The notes beneath the pieces are model-generated. The model did not search any database and was not told the origin of the DNA. It saw nothing but the letters and a program-made list of their open reading frames with translations. The translations under genes were made by a program, and so were the position numbers. DNA of 64,000 nt, taken from Platanthera guangdongensis. Taxonomy: Eukaryota; Streptophyta; Magnoliopsida; Asparagales; Orchidaceae. Location: positions 64,034,757 through 64,098,756 of the forward strand of contig CM077165.1 in NCBI GenBank assembly GCA_039583875.1, in the 5' to 3' direction. This document shows positions 23,641 to 34,840 of the stretch, piece by piece. Positions within the stretch are counted from its first letter, which is position 1. Each line of letters opens with the position of its first letter.

Positions 23641-25105
23641 AAGCTGGTGGCTTAATGATCCTCTTTGATCTTCGAAGAGGCTGCTCCTTGCTCACCACCT
23701 CCGTTGCTTCTTCAGCACCAACTCTGTTCCCCGGAAGACTGGGAGTATCGCTCCCCCTGCTTCCCAAACTAGAAGCTTCAGCCCCAGAGTTTGAAACACT
23801 TGGAGCTCCTGGTGACATAGGCAGCTCCACCTGAAGATCTTCATCAGCTTCCACCTGCCCTTCATCAACCCTGCTCTCCTGCAGTTCAACAGTGCCACCT
23901 CCATATGATATTAGCTCATTAAAGACAACGTCTATTGAAATAAAGAACTTCTTTGTCGCAGGATCCATGCACTTCGACCCCTTCTTCCGCTCATCATAGC
24001 CCACAAAACCAAGCTTCCTTTCCTCTACATGAAGCTTGGCACTCTGAGCATCCGGGATATGAACATAGCAGGTTTATCCAAACACCCGAAGGTGTTCCAC
24101 AGTCAGCTTCTCCTTGAACATCATTTCAACCGGAGACTTCATGTTGATCAGACTTAGACACATCCAATTGATGATATACGTTGCACAGGCCATTCCTTCC
24201 ACCCAGAAGGACATGGGAATGCCCTTTGCATGAAGCCAACATTTGCAAGTTTTCAACAAGTGATGGATCTTCCTCTCCGCTACTCCATTTTGTTGTGGAG
24301 TATGAGCACAAGTAAGCTCCCTTTGGATCCCGTATTTCCTTAAGAAACTAGAGAACTCAGATGAGACAAACTCACAACCGTTGTCTGATCTGAACTTCTT
24401 AATCCGCAAGCCAAGCCGGCCTACCACCAGCTCCTTGAACTCCACAAACAATTGGAAAGCTGCCGACTTATCCTTCATGAAATACACCCAAGTGTATCTT
24501 GAGTAATCATCAATCAATACAAGCATATATCTACTGCCTCCAAGACTAGTGGTTGTTGTTGGCCCCATCATGTCACCACGAATGCAATCCAATGGTGCCT
24601 TGCTCCTTGTTTGAGCCTTATCAAATGGAAGGCGATGAGCCTTACCGTACTGACATCCCGCACAAACATGGCCATCTCCATAGGAGGACATCTTCGACAA
24701 GCATCTCACCAGGCTCCTCATTGACATATCATTGAGTTTGTCCATCCCCACGTGCCCTAGTCTCTCATGTCAGATAGCCACGCTATCATTTACTCTCATC
24801 CGATCAATATAAGAGCTTTTTGATAGAACAAACAAGTCTCTTACTCTTCTCCCTACATGAGCAACATCAGCATTTACCGCTGATACGTTGCAGAGAAACC
24901 TTACCTCTGTTGGGCCAAAAAGAACATGAAAGCCCATGTCGACTGCGTTGATCATCGAGAAGAGGTTCTTCTTCAAGCCAGGTACGTGATACACACTCCT
25001 TAGAGTAAGCAGACCCTGTGCACTCTACAAAGAAACAACGACCTCCTTCTCTACAGAATGAACGGAATCATCAGCTGTAATAATTGCTTCATTACCTGTG
25101 AACGG
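23633..25105 (-). pseudogene. Element E protease end and integrase
   Basis: A 225-codon frame at 24074-24751 carries the zinc-binding C-x2-C ('CAGCQYGKAH') and all three core acidic residues: Asp in 'RGDMMGP', Asp in 'FRSDNGCEF' and Glu in 'PQQNGVAERK'. Upstream, 24770-24994 ('MYHVPGLKKNLFSM', 'RDLFVLS') is the PR/IN linker. Downstream, 23633-24004 ('YDERKKGSKCMDPATKKFF', 'RRSKRIIKPPAWY') is the typical C-terminal Copia integrase/RT linker. Stops or frameshifts separate the three pieces. Integrase inserts the cDNA into the genome; here the core motif is intact but the gene is broken. Confidence 0.85.
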
Positions 25106-25480
25106 TTGCAGAGATGAAAACTTCGACTAGTCTCCAGTGAGTTGATGACCACACCCCGTGTTGACTATCCAGTCATCTTGGTAGTCAACCGTATCAAGCG
25201 CACGAACACATGTGCTTGTCAAGAAGCCTCCTCCCCACCCTGCTTCCTCAGAACTGGAACAAGCTCCCTCCTTGCCTGCAACATGCCTAGGTTGCAACTT
25301 AACCAAGCAGTCGCGCTTGAAGTGGCCTGCCGGATTACATCTGTAACACTTCAACTCTTTCTTCCAATTCTTCTTAGGAGCAGCGCTCCTCTCTCGCAGA
25401 TAAGAGGTTAAAGGCCCTTCTTTAGTAGCAGGCTTCTTCTTCTTCTCCCAACTAGATAAGTAAAACTCCTATGTTCTGTG
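25106..25480 (-). pseudogene. gag: Element E gag C-terminus with zinc knuckle and protease start
   Basis: Open at 25127-25354 on the minus strand. 'CYRCNPAGHFKRDC' is an intact CX2CX4HX4C knuckle. About 50 residues later 'DDWIVNTGCGHQLTGD' corresponds to the Copia protease site, where D-S-G has become N-T-G, so the catalytic Asp is lost. A Lys/Arg-rich stretch precedes the knuckle to about 25480. N-terminal gag is missing. Confidence 0.75.
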
Positions 25481-25559
25481 ATTCAACTAGTACAATCTCC
25501 ACTACTAGAAATCCTGTCTCACACAGCAGGACTAAGAATACTGAGATAAGGTATCCTTT

Positions 25560-25810
25560 TATTAGTGTTAGAAACCAGGCCGGGGGTCCCACACATTTTG
25601 GGTAAAGGCCCGGTTTCTAACAAAAGATGGCCATCTTTTATTAGAAACCAGGCCGGGGGTCCCACACATTTTGGGTAAAGGCCCGGTCCTGGCCGTTTGC
25701 AGTCGAACGACACTGCATCTCCAACCAAATCTCCTGGTTTCCACCTCGGTTTAATCCCAGGTAGGTTGTTAAGGCCCGGGGCTTGATCCCGGGACCTCCT
25801 TAAGATCCTT
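25560..25810. repeat. Duplicated hairpin unit plus unidentified GC-rich segment
   Basis: A block of about 50 bp starting TTAGAAACCAGGCCGGGGGT and ending in GGTAAAGGCCCGG occurs at 25567-25620 and again at 25639-25690. In the first copy the arms GTTAGAAACC and GGTTTCTAAC are perfectly complementary, so it can fold into a hairpin. From 25690 to 25800 a GC-rich stretch ends GGGGCTTGATCCCGGGACCTCC. Reversed, this recalls a pol III box B, so a SINE-like origin is possible but unproven. It separates element E from its partial duplicate. Confidence 0.5.
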
Positions 25811-27060
25811 ATTTACTAGTTTCAGGGCACTCTCATTGTCACCACTCAGCAGAGTAGGACCGCACACTTCTTCATAGACGTCCTCTACTAGTCTTCTAAG
25901 TTAAATGGCTTCCCGAGCTACCAAGGCCGAGGCCTTATATTGTGCTTCTGTAGTAGAGACGGACACCGAGTCTTGCTTCTTATGCACTAAGATATACTCC
26001 CTGATCCAAAAGTGAAGACGTAACCGAATGTTGACTTTCGATCATCTGAATCTCCCCTGTAATCAGCATCTGAGTACCCTTGAAGAACAAACATCGTGCC
26101 TCTCCAATATAGGAGACCCATATAAGAAGTGGCCTTCACTTACTTCAAGATATTCCTAGCCGCCATCAGTTGATGCTTCCTGGGTTCCGCCATATACTGA
26201 CTTACTCGGCCAACTGCATAACCAATGTCTGGCCTTGTAATCGCCATGTAATTAAGACTCCTAACTAGAGCTTGAAACACCAAAGGATCTGGAAGAATCC
26301 TCCCCTCATCCTGCCAAAGTTTGATGCCAGAATCAAACACAGTAGAGCTACTCTTCCCCTCCTGCATGCCGAATCGCAGAACGATCCGTTCCGTATAGCC
26401 CTTATGGGACACGTGTATTCTGCTCTCCTTCTTGAGCTTGTAGACCCACTTACATGTAACAGGGGTAACGCCATTCATCATGGGCACCAAGTCCCAAGTT
26501 TCATTTTTCCTGAGGGCAGCCATCTCCGCATCTATGGAATCAACCTAGTCCTTTACTCCAGCGGCTTCTTCAAATTTTGAAAGCTCCCGTTCATCCAAGG
26601 GGACTAAAAAGAAACAAGTAACGAAGCTCACTGTGTTTCCTTCTCAATACCAAGCTGGTGGCTTAATGATCCTCTTTGATCTTCGAAGAGGCTGCTCCTT
26701 GCTCACCACCTCCGCTGCTTCTTCAGCACCAACTCTGTTCCCGGGAAGACTTGGAGTATCGCTCCCCCTGCTTCCCAAACCAGAAGCTTCAGCCCAAGAG
26801 TTTGAAACACTTGGATCTCCTGGTGACACAGGAAGCTCCACCTAAAGATCATAATCAGCTTCCACCTGCCCTTCATCAACCCTACTCTCCTACAGTTCAA
26901 CAGTGCCACCTCCATACGATATTAGCTCATCAAAGACAACGTCTCTTGAAACAAAGAACTTCTTTATCGCAGGATCCATGCACTTCGACCCCTTCTTCCG
27001 CTCATCATAGCCCACAAAAACAAGCTTCCTTTCCTCTGCATGAAGCTTGGCCTCAACCCA
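25811..27060 (-). pseudogene. Element E': partial duplicate of element E (RNase H to integrase tail)
   Basis: This matches 22796-24050 of element E at high identity along its length. Left edge: 'TTTACTAGTTTCAGGGCACT' against 'TTTACCAGTTTCAGGGCACT'. It runs through RNase H (25811-26140), the shortened RT (open 127 codons at 26140-26523, 'NETWDLVPMMNGVTPVTCKW') and the linker 'RRSKRIIKPPAWY' (26644-26841), to 'YDERKKGSKCMDP' at about 26890-27010. It has its own stops and frame changes. Because it shares the RT deletion, both copies come from one already deleted parent. Confidence 0.8.
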
Positions 27061-27314
27061 GAAAAACTTTTCTGAACTTGTTGTAGTTGATAAAAATATC
27101 TTGAAACAAAGAACTTCTTTGTCACAGGATCCATGCACTTCGACCCATTCTTCCGCTCATCATAGCCCACTTCTTCTTCTTTCCCAGAAGCTCATCAAAG
27201 ACAACATCTCTTGAAACAAAGAACTTATTTGTCGCAGGATCCATGCACCAAGTCTTTGCTTCTTATTCTTTCCCAGAAAAACTTTTCTGAACTTGTTGTA
27301 GCTGATAAAAATAG
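26926..27314. repeat. Scrambled patchwork of element E' and LTR D fragments
   Basis: An E-derived block starting CTCATCAAAGACAAC or CTCTTGAAACAAAGAACTT and running to the CTCATCATAGCCCAC area occurs three times, at 26926-27015, 27098-27170 and 27190-27249. Interleaved is an LTR D-derived block, CCCAGAAAAACTTTTCTGAA...TGATAAAAAT, at 27057-27097 and 27271-27312. The alternating order E-D-E-E-D cannot come from one simple insertion. Confidence 0.75.
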
Positions 27315-27432
27315 CTACAACTAACTTGAGGAACTTTTAGATCGGTTGAATCAACTTCTTGTTTCAAGCAGGATAATAATGGCGATGAAGATGAAGTTCA
27401 GCCGCAAATTGTCGAAATGAATAAACCCTCAA
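27257..27432 (-). repeat. LTR D2, left part (interrupted by element M)
   Basis: This aligns with 44820-44990 of LTR D3 and 19900-19960 of D1 ('GAACTTTTAGATCGGTTGA', 'AATAATGGCGATGAAGATGA', 'GAAGTTCAGCCGCAA'). It ends with CTCAA (27428-27432), the target duplication of element M. The LTR resumes beyond M at 40522. The outer left end of this LTR is lost in the patchwork. Confidence 0.75.
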
Positions 27433-27572
27433 TGTTGGGTACATTGGTTTAAATGTACCTGATTTGAAGAAGCCTCACTCAACTCAATGATATACATCAA
27501 AATGTATTTGATGTGTTTTTGAGTTGCTTGTGCAGGTTAAGTATTTGCAAGACTGAAGCAAAAATTTCTAAC

Positions 27573-28460
27573 TCCATGTGTCGACACCCAGAGGGAAAGT
27601 GTCGACACTTAAGAAGACTTGTGTCGACACCCAGACAAGCAGTGTCGACACTTGGAGTCATTGTGTCGACACCTGGGATGCAGAGTCGACACCAGACAGA
27701 AAGTGTCGACACAAGGAGCTGTGTCGACACTCAATGAAGAAAGTACAGTAAAGCAGTGTCGACACTTAATAGCAGTGTCGACACCCAGTGAAACTGTGTC
27801 TACACTAGAAAGTGGGAGCTGTGTCGACACTCAGCAAAAGTCTGCAGAGACTAAGTACAAGTGTCGACACCCAGCACAATGTGTCGACACTCAACAGAAA
27901 AGTCAGCACTTGAAGTAAGTGTCGACACCCAGACCAATGTGTCGACACTTAGCAGAAAAGTCAATACTTGAAGAAAGTGTCGACACATGGAGGGTTGTCG
28001 ACACTTAGCAAAGAACAGCAAGATCAACAAAATTTTCTAAGTACAAGTGTCGACACTATGGGAATGTGTCGACACTCAGCTGAAGTCTCAACAGTAGAAT
28101 TAAGTGTCGACACAAGGAGCTGTGTCGACACTCATCAAGTATCAACACTGAATACTATGTGTCGACACCAAGAAGCAGTGTCGACACTTAACAGATTCAA
28201 CACAAGAAGTTGTGTCGACACAAAGGAGATTTGTCGACACTTAGAAGAATTCAGCAAAAGATAGAAGATCAAGTACTTGTGTCGACACTCAATTTCAGTG
28301 TCGACACCTGAAGAAGAATCTGTGTCGATACATAGAATCTACAACACAAGGAGTTGTGTCGACACCTTGTAGACTTGTGTCGACACTTACACAACTTGTG
28401 TCGACACTTGGTCTATAAGTGTCGACACTTAAAGACAGAAAGTCTCGACACTTTCAGACA
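27573..28460. repeat. Phased GTGTCGACAC palindrome array in LTR M
   Basis: About 28 exact copies of GTGTCGACAC plus about six one-base variants lie in 890 bp. Many occur as neighbours 18-22 bp apart start to start; the first five gaps are 21, 22, 21, 21 and 20 or so. The pairs are separated by longer A-rich spacers. Spacers right after the palindrome are often CCAGNN, TTAG or TCAG. Every copy has one CpG inside GTCGAC. The array lies wholly upstream of the TATA box. Confidence 0.9.
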
Positions 28461-28585
28461 GTTAGAGAACTTTCAAGAACTGACTGGATGACTTGACAGC
28501 TGCCGTTCCAGCCGGTCTACAGCACCTGTCAAAGATGTCAGAATTCAGTTATGGACCGGACCAGCCGGTTACCATGAAGAAGGCC

Positions 28586-28593
28586 TATAAATA
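28586..28593 (+). promoter_or_regulatory. TATA box of element M 5' LTR
   Basis: TATAAATA sits within the 16-bp palindrome AGGCCTATAAATAGGCCT region, about 125 bp after the last GTGTCGACAC. The 3' LTR has the same at about 39630. It is a strong match to plant TATA boxes and the likely start signal for the genomic RNA. Confidence 0.75.
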
Positions 28594-29500
28594 GGCCTAT
28601 GCTGTCTACAGAAAATGATGATCAACAGTTGTTGAAGAAGTTGCTAAAGCAATTCAAAAAGTGGTTCACAGTGTTGTTTGATCAAGTATCAAATCAAGAA
28701 GATCTAGCTGTCTAAGTGCAGATCTAAGAAGGTTGAGAGAGAGGGCTCCATCTAAGAAATCAGCCGTTGGAACTAGGCTGAGAAGAAGGATTCAGATTCA
28801 TTTTGGGTCTTAAGAAGCAGAGGTCAAGGATCAACTGCAGAAGGAGACAATCTAATTGAGTTCTACTTTCAAGAAGCTTTGAAGAAAGCTAAGTCAGATT
28901 GAATCCAGCTGAGTTCTTCCAAGAACTGATCAAGAAACTCACAACCACCCTCTCTTGTCTTTGGGTTGTTGAGTTAACAATTGTAAATTCATTTTTATCT
29001 TGTAGGATCCTTTGGATCTGAGTGATTGTAAGCCTGTATTTATAAAGGCTGAGGGTAGGGCTTGAGAGCCTGAGTGTAGGAGATTGAAATCTCTGAGTGT
29101 AGGCCTTGTTGGCTGAGTGTAGGCCTTGTTGGCTGAGTGTAGGCCTTGGTGGCTGAGTGTAGGCCTTTGTGGCTGAGTGTAGGCTTTGTGGAAAAGCTGA
29201 GTTGTAAGGCTTTGGGCCTGAGTTGTAGGAACCAGTTTGGGTTCTGAGACAGTGGTGAAGTTTGGCCGAATCTAGTACACTGCTAGATAGGCGAAGGGGG
29301 AAAGTGGATGTACCCAAAGCTTGGGGAACCACTATAAAACTCTGTGTCTGCTGTGCTGTGCTTTGCTGTGTATGCTGTGTGATTGCAAAAGTAGAGTAAA
29401 TTCTGTGTTATAACTGATTGCTGCAATTAAAGTTTAAAAAAAAGAAATAGGTCACCTATTCACCCCCCCCTCTAGGTGTTTAGGTACTATATCTTTCAAG

Positions 29501-29512
29501 TGGTATCAGAGC
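29501..29512 (+). other. Primer-binding site (initiator tRNA-Met), element M
   Basis: TGGTATCAGAGC begins two bases after the 5' LTR. It matches the complement of the initiator methionine tRNA 3' end, the usual primer for Copia elements. Confidence 0.9.
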
Positions 29513-29603
29513 GAGGTTCCTTAAAAAGGACTAACAGTCTAAGGAGATCCTGATTGGCAGATTCAGTATAAGACAAATTATAGATTCAAGAAAATCAAGA
29601 ACC

Positions 29604-31643
29604 ATGGGTTCCTCTGAAAATCACAAGGAATTGGGTTCCATGAAATTGCCCATATGCAGGAAAGAGATCTTTGGGATCTGGAACGAAAGGGTAAGGCTGT
29701 TTATAGAGGCCTCAGACCCTAGAATCTACATCACAGTAAAGGAAGGGCCATATGTGCCCATGAAGATATCAGTTCTAGATGCAAATCAGAGAACCCCAAA
29801 GGATTTCTCTGAAATGACTAAGGATGAGATTGTCCTAGCCACCATGGACAAAAGGGAACAAAACATTATAGTGAGTGCCATAGATGATGCAACATTTCAG
29901 AATCTTATACACTGTAAGACAGCCAAAGAGATGTGGGACACTCTTATTGTGTATATGGAGGGTTCTGAAGAAGTTAGACAAGATAGAAAATCCTTGCTAA
30001 ATCAGGAGTATGAAAGTTTTAGACAAGGAAAGGGTGATAGCATAACTGAGTGCTATAAGAAGTTCTACAGAATAGTGAATGAACTCATGTATTATGGAAG
30101 AGAGTTCAGCAATTATGAACTAAATGACAAGTTCCTAAGGTCCCTAACTAAAGATTGGGACACAAAGATTTGTGTCATTAGAGAAATGGCTAAGTTGGGA
30201 GAAATTCCTCCACCTACACTGTTTGGCAAGTTATTGTCTTATGAAATGCAGTTGACAGTAAGGAAAGAGGAGGAGAAATCAACAAGAACTGAACACAAGG
30301 AAAGAATAGTAGCTTTCAAGACAGAAGCCTCCAGAAAGTGCAGGAATAAGTCATCAACTCCACCTCCAAAGGTAGTTGAATCAGAGTCAGATGAGTCAGT
30401 CAGCACAAAATCTGAAAGCAGTGAAAGTGATGAAGACTTTGCTGCCTTCACTAGACATTTTCAGAAATTCTTGAAGAAGAAACAGTGGAGGTCAAGGCCT
30501 TCTACTTCAAAAGGAAAAGAAGATTTTTATCAAGATAAAAAGGCTTCAAAGAAGGACAAGAAGAGGACTAAATCTAGCAAGGCAACTGTTTCAAAAATAG
30601 TATGCTATTGCTGCAATAGACAAGGCCATGTTGTTGCAGATTGTCCTGAAAAGAGAAAGGAGTCTAGTGACAAGAAGAAGACTCATTTCAAAGGCAAGAA
30701 AGAGAAGTCTTTTGTTGCCAAGAAAGAGAAGACTCTATCAGATATCTCTTCTTCAGAAACTGAGTCTGATGCAGAGGCATACATAGGGCTGTTTGCTGAA
30801 GAAGAAGAAGAATTCATGCAGATCATGAAGTCTATTTATGAACAAGAAGACAGTCAATGCCAAGGGCTAATGGCTTTGACAGAGCATGACAAAATCCTGG
30901 AGCAGCCAGGACCCAGTAAGGTACAATGTTCAACTCTAAGTTCAGTTTCTTGTTCTAGTACAGAATCAGATTCATCATCATTTAGTGATGAGAGTGTATC
31001 TGAGTCTGAGGAAGATATTCATCAGCTTATAGATGAATATAAAGTACTGTTGCAAGCTTACAAGAAAAGCAAGTCCCTAGCCAAAAGTCAGGCAAAGGAA
31101 ATTGCTGATCTTAAAGCTGCTACAACAGATTCTGAGAAGCAATTTGATCAAAAACTTAATGAGATAGCCAGGCTGAAACACATAACAGTGATTCAGATGG
31201 GGACTATTACCTTTAAGAATGATCAAATCAAGAGTCTGGAGATCAATCTTTAGAAAGAGAGAGAGATTGTTGCTAGGTTTTCTAAACCTAAGTCAGTGTT
31301 ACCCATAATTGATGAATTTGTTCATCACAAGGGTAAAGCTGGACTGGGCTTTACTAGACCTGCAAGGGCTGAGCAGTCCAAGTCTAAGTCCAAGGGCAAA
31401 GCCTCAACATTCAACAAGTCTGATGCAGATAAGACAGCAAAGACTGTACCTAAGCAAAGGTACAACAAGTTTGAATGTTGGTGTTGTGGCAAAGTTGGCC
31501 ATTTTGCAATGGACTGTTGGCACAATGCTAGTGCCAAAGTGAGTACCAAACTACCTGTTGGAAATCCAGTAGGTAGCTTTGTCAGATTGCAAACTAACAA
31601 GTACCAAGGACCCAAGAATCCTTTGGGTTCTAAGGTTCATTAA
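29604..31643 (+). pseudogene. gag: Element M gag, one or two nonsense codons
   Basis: The ATG at 29604 follows the primer site by about 90 bp. The first 549 codons are open. The Copia gag (UBN2-type) core fills roughly residues 15-200 ('MWDTLIVYMEGSEEVRQDRKSLLNQE'-type text). A CCHC knuckle 'CYCCNRQGHVVADC' lies near residue 333, and Ser/Glu-rich acidic tracts flank it. A TAG at 31251-31253 interrupts; the same frame continues from 31254 to a second knuckle 'CWCCGKVGHFAMDC' (31477-31518). Another stop, TAA, occurs at 31641, after which the frame runs straight into protease. Two knuckles and a long tail are typical of SIRE-type gag. Confidence 0.85.
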
Positions 31644-34600
31644 TTTGTTTTACAGGTGAGTCCAAGTGGCCATACCCCAACATGGTACTTGGACAGTGGA
31701 TGTTCCAGACATATGACTGGAACTAGGGGACTACTAAGGGACTACATTCCAATCAAAGATGGTCCAAAAGTAACCTTTGGTGGTTCTGAAAAAGGAATCA
31801 TCAAAGGGTTTGGTAACATTTCTAGTAACTTAGTTACCATTACTCAAGTGGCTTATGTTAAAGGGTTGAAACACAACCTAATAAGTATAAGTTAATTAAG
31901 TGATGTAGGGTATGACATCTCATTTGTTAAAAATGGTTGTCATATCAAGAGGTCAAGTGATCAAGAGATCATTTTGACTGGTTATAGGAAAAGGAATGTC
32001 TACTGCTTAGACATTATGGTTGAGAACAGTGGTTCTCCAGTGTGTCTTGTAACTGATGAGACAGTCTCTCATTGTGTCAAATGGCACAACAGGCTTGCCC
32101 ATCTTAACTACAAGACTATTGGCAAACTCTTTAGCAAAGAGTTAGTGAGGAATGGTCCTCAAGTTAAGTGTGTTAAAGATGGTATTTGCTCAGCTTGTCA
32201 AAAGGGCAAGCAGACTAAATCCACCTATAGTAGCATAGAAAACAAAGATGCTGTGAGGTGTTTATACCTCTTGCATATGGATCTTTTTGGTCCAATGCCA
32301 GTTCACAGCTTAGGTAGGAAGGTCTATACCCTTGTAGTTGTGGATGACTACTCAAGGTTTTCCTGGGTGTTTTTCTTAAGACAGAAATCTAAAACACCTA
32401 GTGTCTTCCATAGCTTTGTCAAGCAAATTCAGAATGAACTAAATAGTACAGTGGTCAAGATTAGAAGTGACCATGGTACTGAATTTCAGTCTGAAATCAT
32501 GACAAAACTATGTGAAGAATTTGGGATATTTCAAGAATTCTCTTCACCTAGAACACCTCAGCAAAATGGCATTGCTGAGAGGAAGAATAGGACCTTGATA
32601 GAGGCTAGTAGGACCCTATTAAGTGATACATCACTGCCAGAGTATTTCTGGGCTGAAGTAGTTAACACTGCATGCCATGTTATAAATAGGGCTACTATCA
32701 CTAAAGGCCTCAACAAGACTCCCTATGAAGTTGTGAAAGGCAGGAAACCAAACCTATCCTATTTCAGGATCTTTGGTTACAAATGCTTCATACTTAACAA
32801 TGGGAAGTCTTACTTAACTAAGTTTGCTGCCAAGTCCCAAGAGGGAATTTTTGTTGGATACAACAATAACAGTAAGGCTTATAGAGTCTACAACTTGACT
32901 ACACAAGTTGTAGAAGAATCTGTGCATGTAGTTTTTGATGAGACTAAACTTATTAACAATGAGTTGTCTAGTACTGTATGCAGCCCCACAGGTTTAATAA
33001 AGAAAATGGACAAGCTTACTATAGAAGAAGTATCTGCTGCAAGACAGCAAGTAGAGGACAGTAGCTGTTGTCCAGTGGGAGAACTACATGTGCCAATTGC
33101 AGAAGAAGTACAAGGAGTACAACATGATGGAGATGCTGAAGAGGTTCAACCAGAAGTTAGGATGCCTCCAGCCAACAGGCATCTTAGAGATCATCCAGTA
33201 GAGCAGATTATTGGAGATCCAAGACAAGGAGTACAAACAAGGAGCAGAAACCTGAATGCAGCAGTCTACTCCAGCTTTCTATCCCAAGTTGAACCTAAGA
33301 AGTTTGAAGAAGCAATACTAGATCCACAATGGACTGAAGCAATGCAAGAAGAGCTTAATCAGTTCAAGAGGTGCAAGGTCTGGGAATTTGTTCCTAAACC
33401 TAAAGACCATAATATAATAGGAACCAAGTGGATCTACAGGAATAAGATGGATGAACAAGGAGTCATCATTAAGAATAAAGCAAGACTGGTTGCTAAAGGA
33501 TATAGGCAAGAAGAAGGTATTGACTTTGATCAATCCTTTGCTCCAGTAGCCAGACTGGAAGCCATAAGGATGTTCTTAGCCTATGCAACCTATCAAGGAT
33601 TCAAGGTTTACCAAATGGATGTCAAGTCAGCATTCCTGAATGGTAATCTTAAGGAAGAAGTCTATGTGGAACAGCCTGCAGGTTTTGTTGATCCAACTCT
33701 ACCTAATCATGTCTATAGACTTAGGAAAGCTTTATATGGGTTAAAGCAAGCTCCTAGGGCTTGGTATGAAACCCTATCTAGTTTCCTCATTGAGAACAAG
33801 TTCTCAAGGGGGAAAATAGATAAGACTCTATTCCTTAGGGAATCTAGAGGCAAAGTTATACTAGTCCAAATATATGTAGATGACATTATATTTGGGTCTA
33901 CTGAAAGCAGCCTTTGCAAAAAGTTTGCAAAACTGATGCAAGGTCAGTTTGAGATGAGTAGTATGGGAGAGCTAAAGATTTTCTTGGGTCTCCAAGTTAA
34001 ATAGACTGAAAGTGGTTTATCCATATGTCAGTCCAAGTTCACCCTAGAACTCATAAGGAAGTATGGTATGGATTCATCCAGTACCAATGGGGTCAAGTTT
34101 GTCTCTTAGTAAGGATGATGCAGGTAAACCTGTAGATGAAACCTTGTATAGAGGGATAGTTGGCTCCCTATTATACTTGACTTCTAGTAGACCAGACATC
34201 ATGTATGCTACATGTGTTTGTGCAAGGTATCAAGCCTGCCCTAAAGAGTCTCATTTGACAGCAGTCAAAAGAATATTGAGATATCTAAAGGGCACTCCCT
34301 ATCTAGGCCTCTGGTACCCTAGGAATGGAGATTTTGAACTAAAAGGTTATTCAGATGCAGACTTTGCATGATGCAAAGAAGATAGAAAAAGCACTACTGG
34401 AACCTGTCAATTCCTAGGTGGGAGACTAATTTCATGGAGTAGCAAAAAGCAAACCAGTGTGGTTATCTCCACTGCAGAGTCAGAGTATGTGGCTGCAGGA
34501 AGTTGTTGTGCTCAACTTCTGTGGATACAACATCAGTTAGAGGACTATGGATTTCAGGTAAGTAGAACTCCACTCTTCTGTGATTCTATAAGTGCTATTT

Positions 34601-34806
34601 CAATAGCTAATAACCCTGTATCCCATAGTAGAACAAAACATATTGAAATTAAATATCATTTTCTTAGGGAGCATGTAGAAAGAGAAGATATTTTATTAGA
34701 ATATGTTAAAACAGAAGAACAATTAGCTGATATGTATACTAAGCCCCTAGAAGAAGCTAAGTTCAATAGATTTAAAATTGAATTAGGAATGATAAACTTA
34801 GAGTAA
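31644..34806 (+). pseudogene. pol: Element M pol: protease, integrase, RT, RNase H with few lesions
   Basis: Domains in order: protease 'YLDSGCSRHMTG' (31685-31720); zinc domain '[11 protein letters not shown]...CSACQKGK'; integrase core with 'HMDLFGP', 'RSDHGTEF' and '[11 protein letters not shown]' (32270-32600); RT with '[11 protein letters not shown]' and the catalytic 'YVDDIIFGS' (about 33873); RNase H with 'GYSDADFA', 'STAESEYVAAG' and 'SRTKHIEIKYHFLREH'. A 676-codon stretch at 31974-34004 is open. Lesions are TAA at 31893, TAG at 34002, a frameshift near 34080-34100, and TGA at 34369. The catalytic residues look intact, so decay is recent. The final stop is at 34804-34806. Confidence 0.9.
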
Positions 34807-34840
34807 GTTTACAAAATTGAAATTGGCTAAGTAAAAAGGT

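Larger units (their letters stand above)
20854..25480 (-). mobile_element. Element E: minus-strand Ty1/Copia, 5' truncated and RT-deleted
   Basis: Read right to left: gag knuckle, protease, integrase, a much reduced RT, RNase H, purine tract, 3' LTR. The 5' LTR and N-terminal gag are missing at the right, where the sequence dissolves near 25480 into a different repeat. It is inserted in LTR D1. The five bases before its LTR are CACTC, but the partner target copy was not found. A partial duplicate with the same RT deletion follows at 25811-27060. Confidence 0.8.
27433..29498 (+). repeat. Element M 5' LTR
   Basis: 2,066 bp, TGTTGGGTAC...TATCTTTCA. From 5' to 3' it has the GTGTCGACAC array (27573-28460), a short Cys-free GC-rich block, a TATA box (28586), and then four near-identical repeats of about 20 bp reading GAGTGTAGGCCTTGTTGGCT (29090-29190). 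The 'GAACCACTATAAAAC' block near 29325 is shared with LTR D. A run of eight C occurs near 29463. The 3' LTR has one fewer 20-bp repeat but one more palindrome near 38847. Confidence 0.9.

Noticed and set aside
25690..25800. tRNA gene
   Set aside because: Only a box B-like stretch was seen; no cloverleaf or box A could be placed.
27497..28264. Open frames on both strands rich in 'VSTL', 'SVDT' and 'CRH' repeats
   Set aside because: They are translations of the GTGTCGACAC array; a palindromic repeat without stop codons opens several frames at once. The same applies at 38548-39308.
27573..28460. Array of short repeats with regular spacers resembling a CRISPR array
   Set aside because: The repeat is only a 10-bp palindrome, spacers are 8-12 bp or irregular, and it lies inside plant LTRs with a copy in each LTR; no cas genes exist here.
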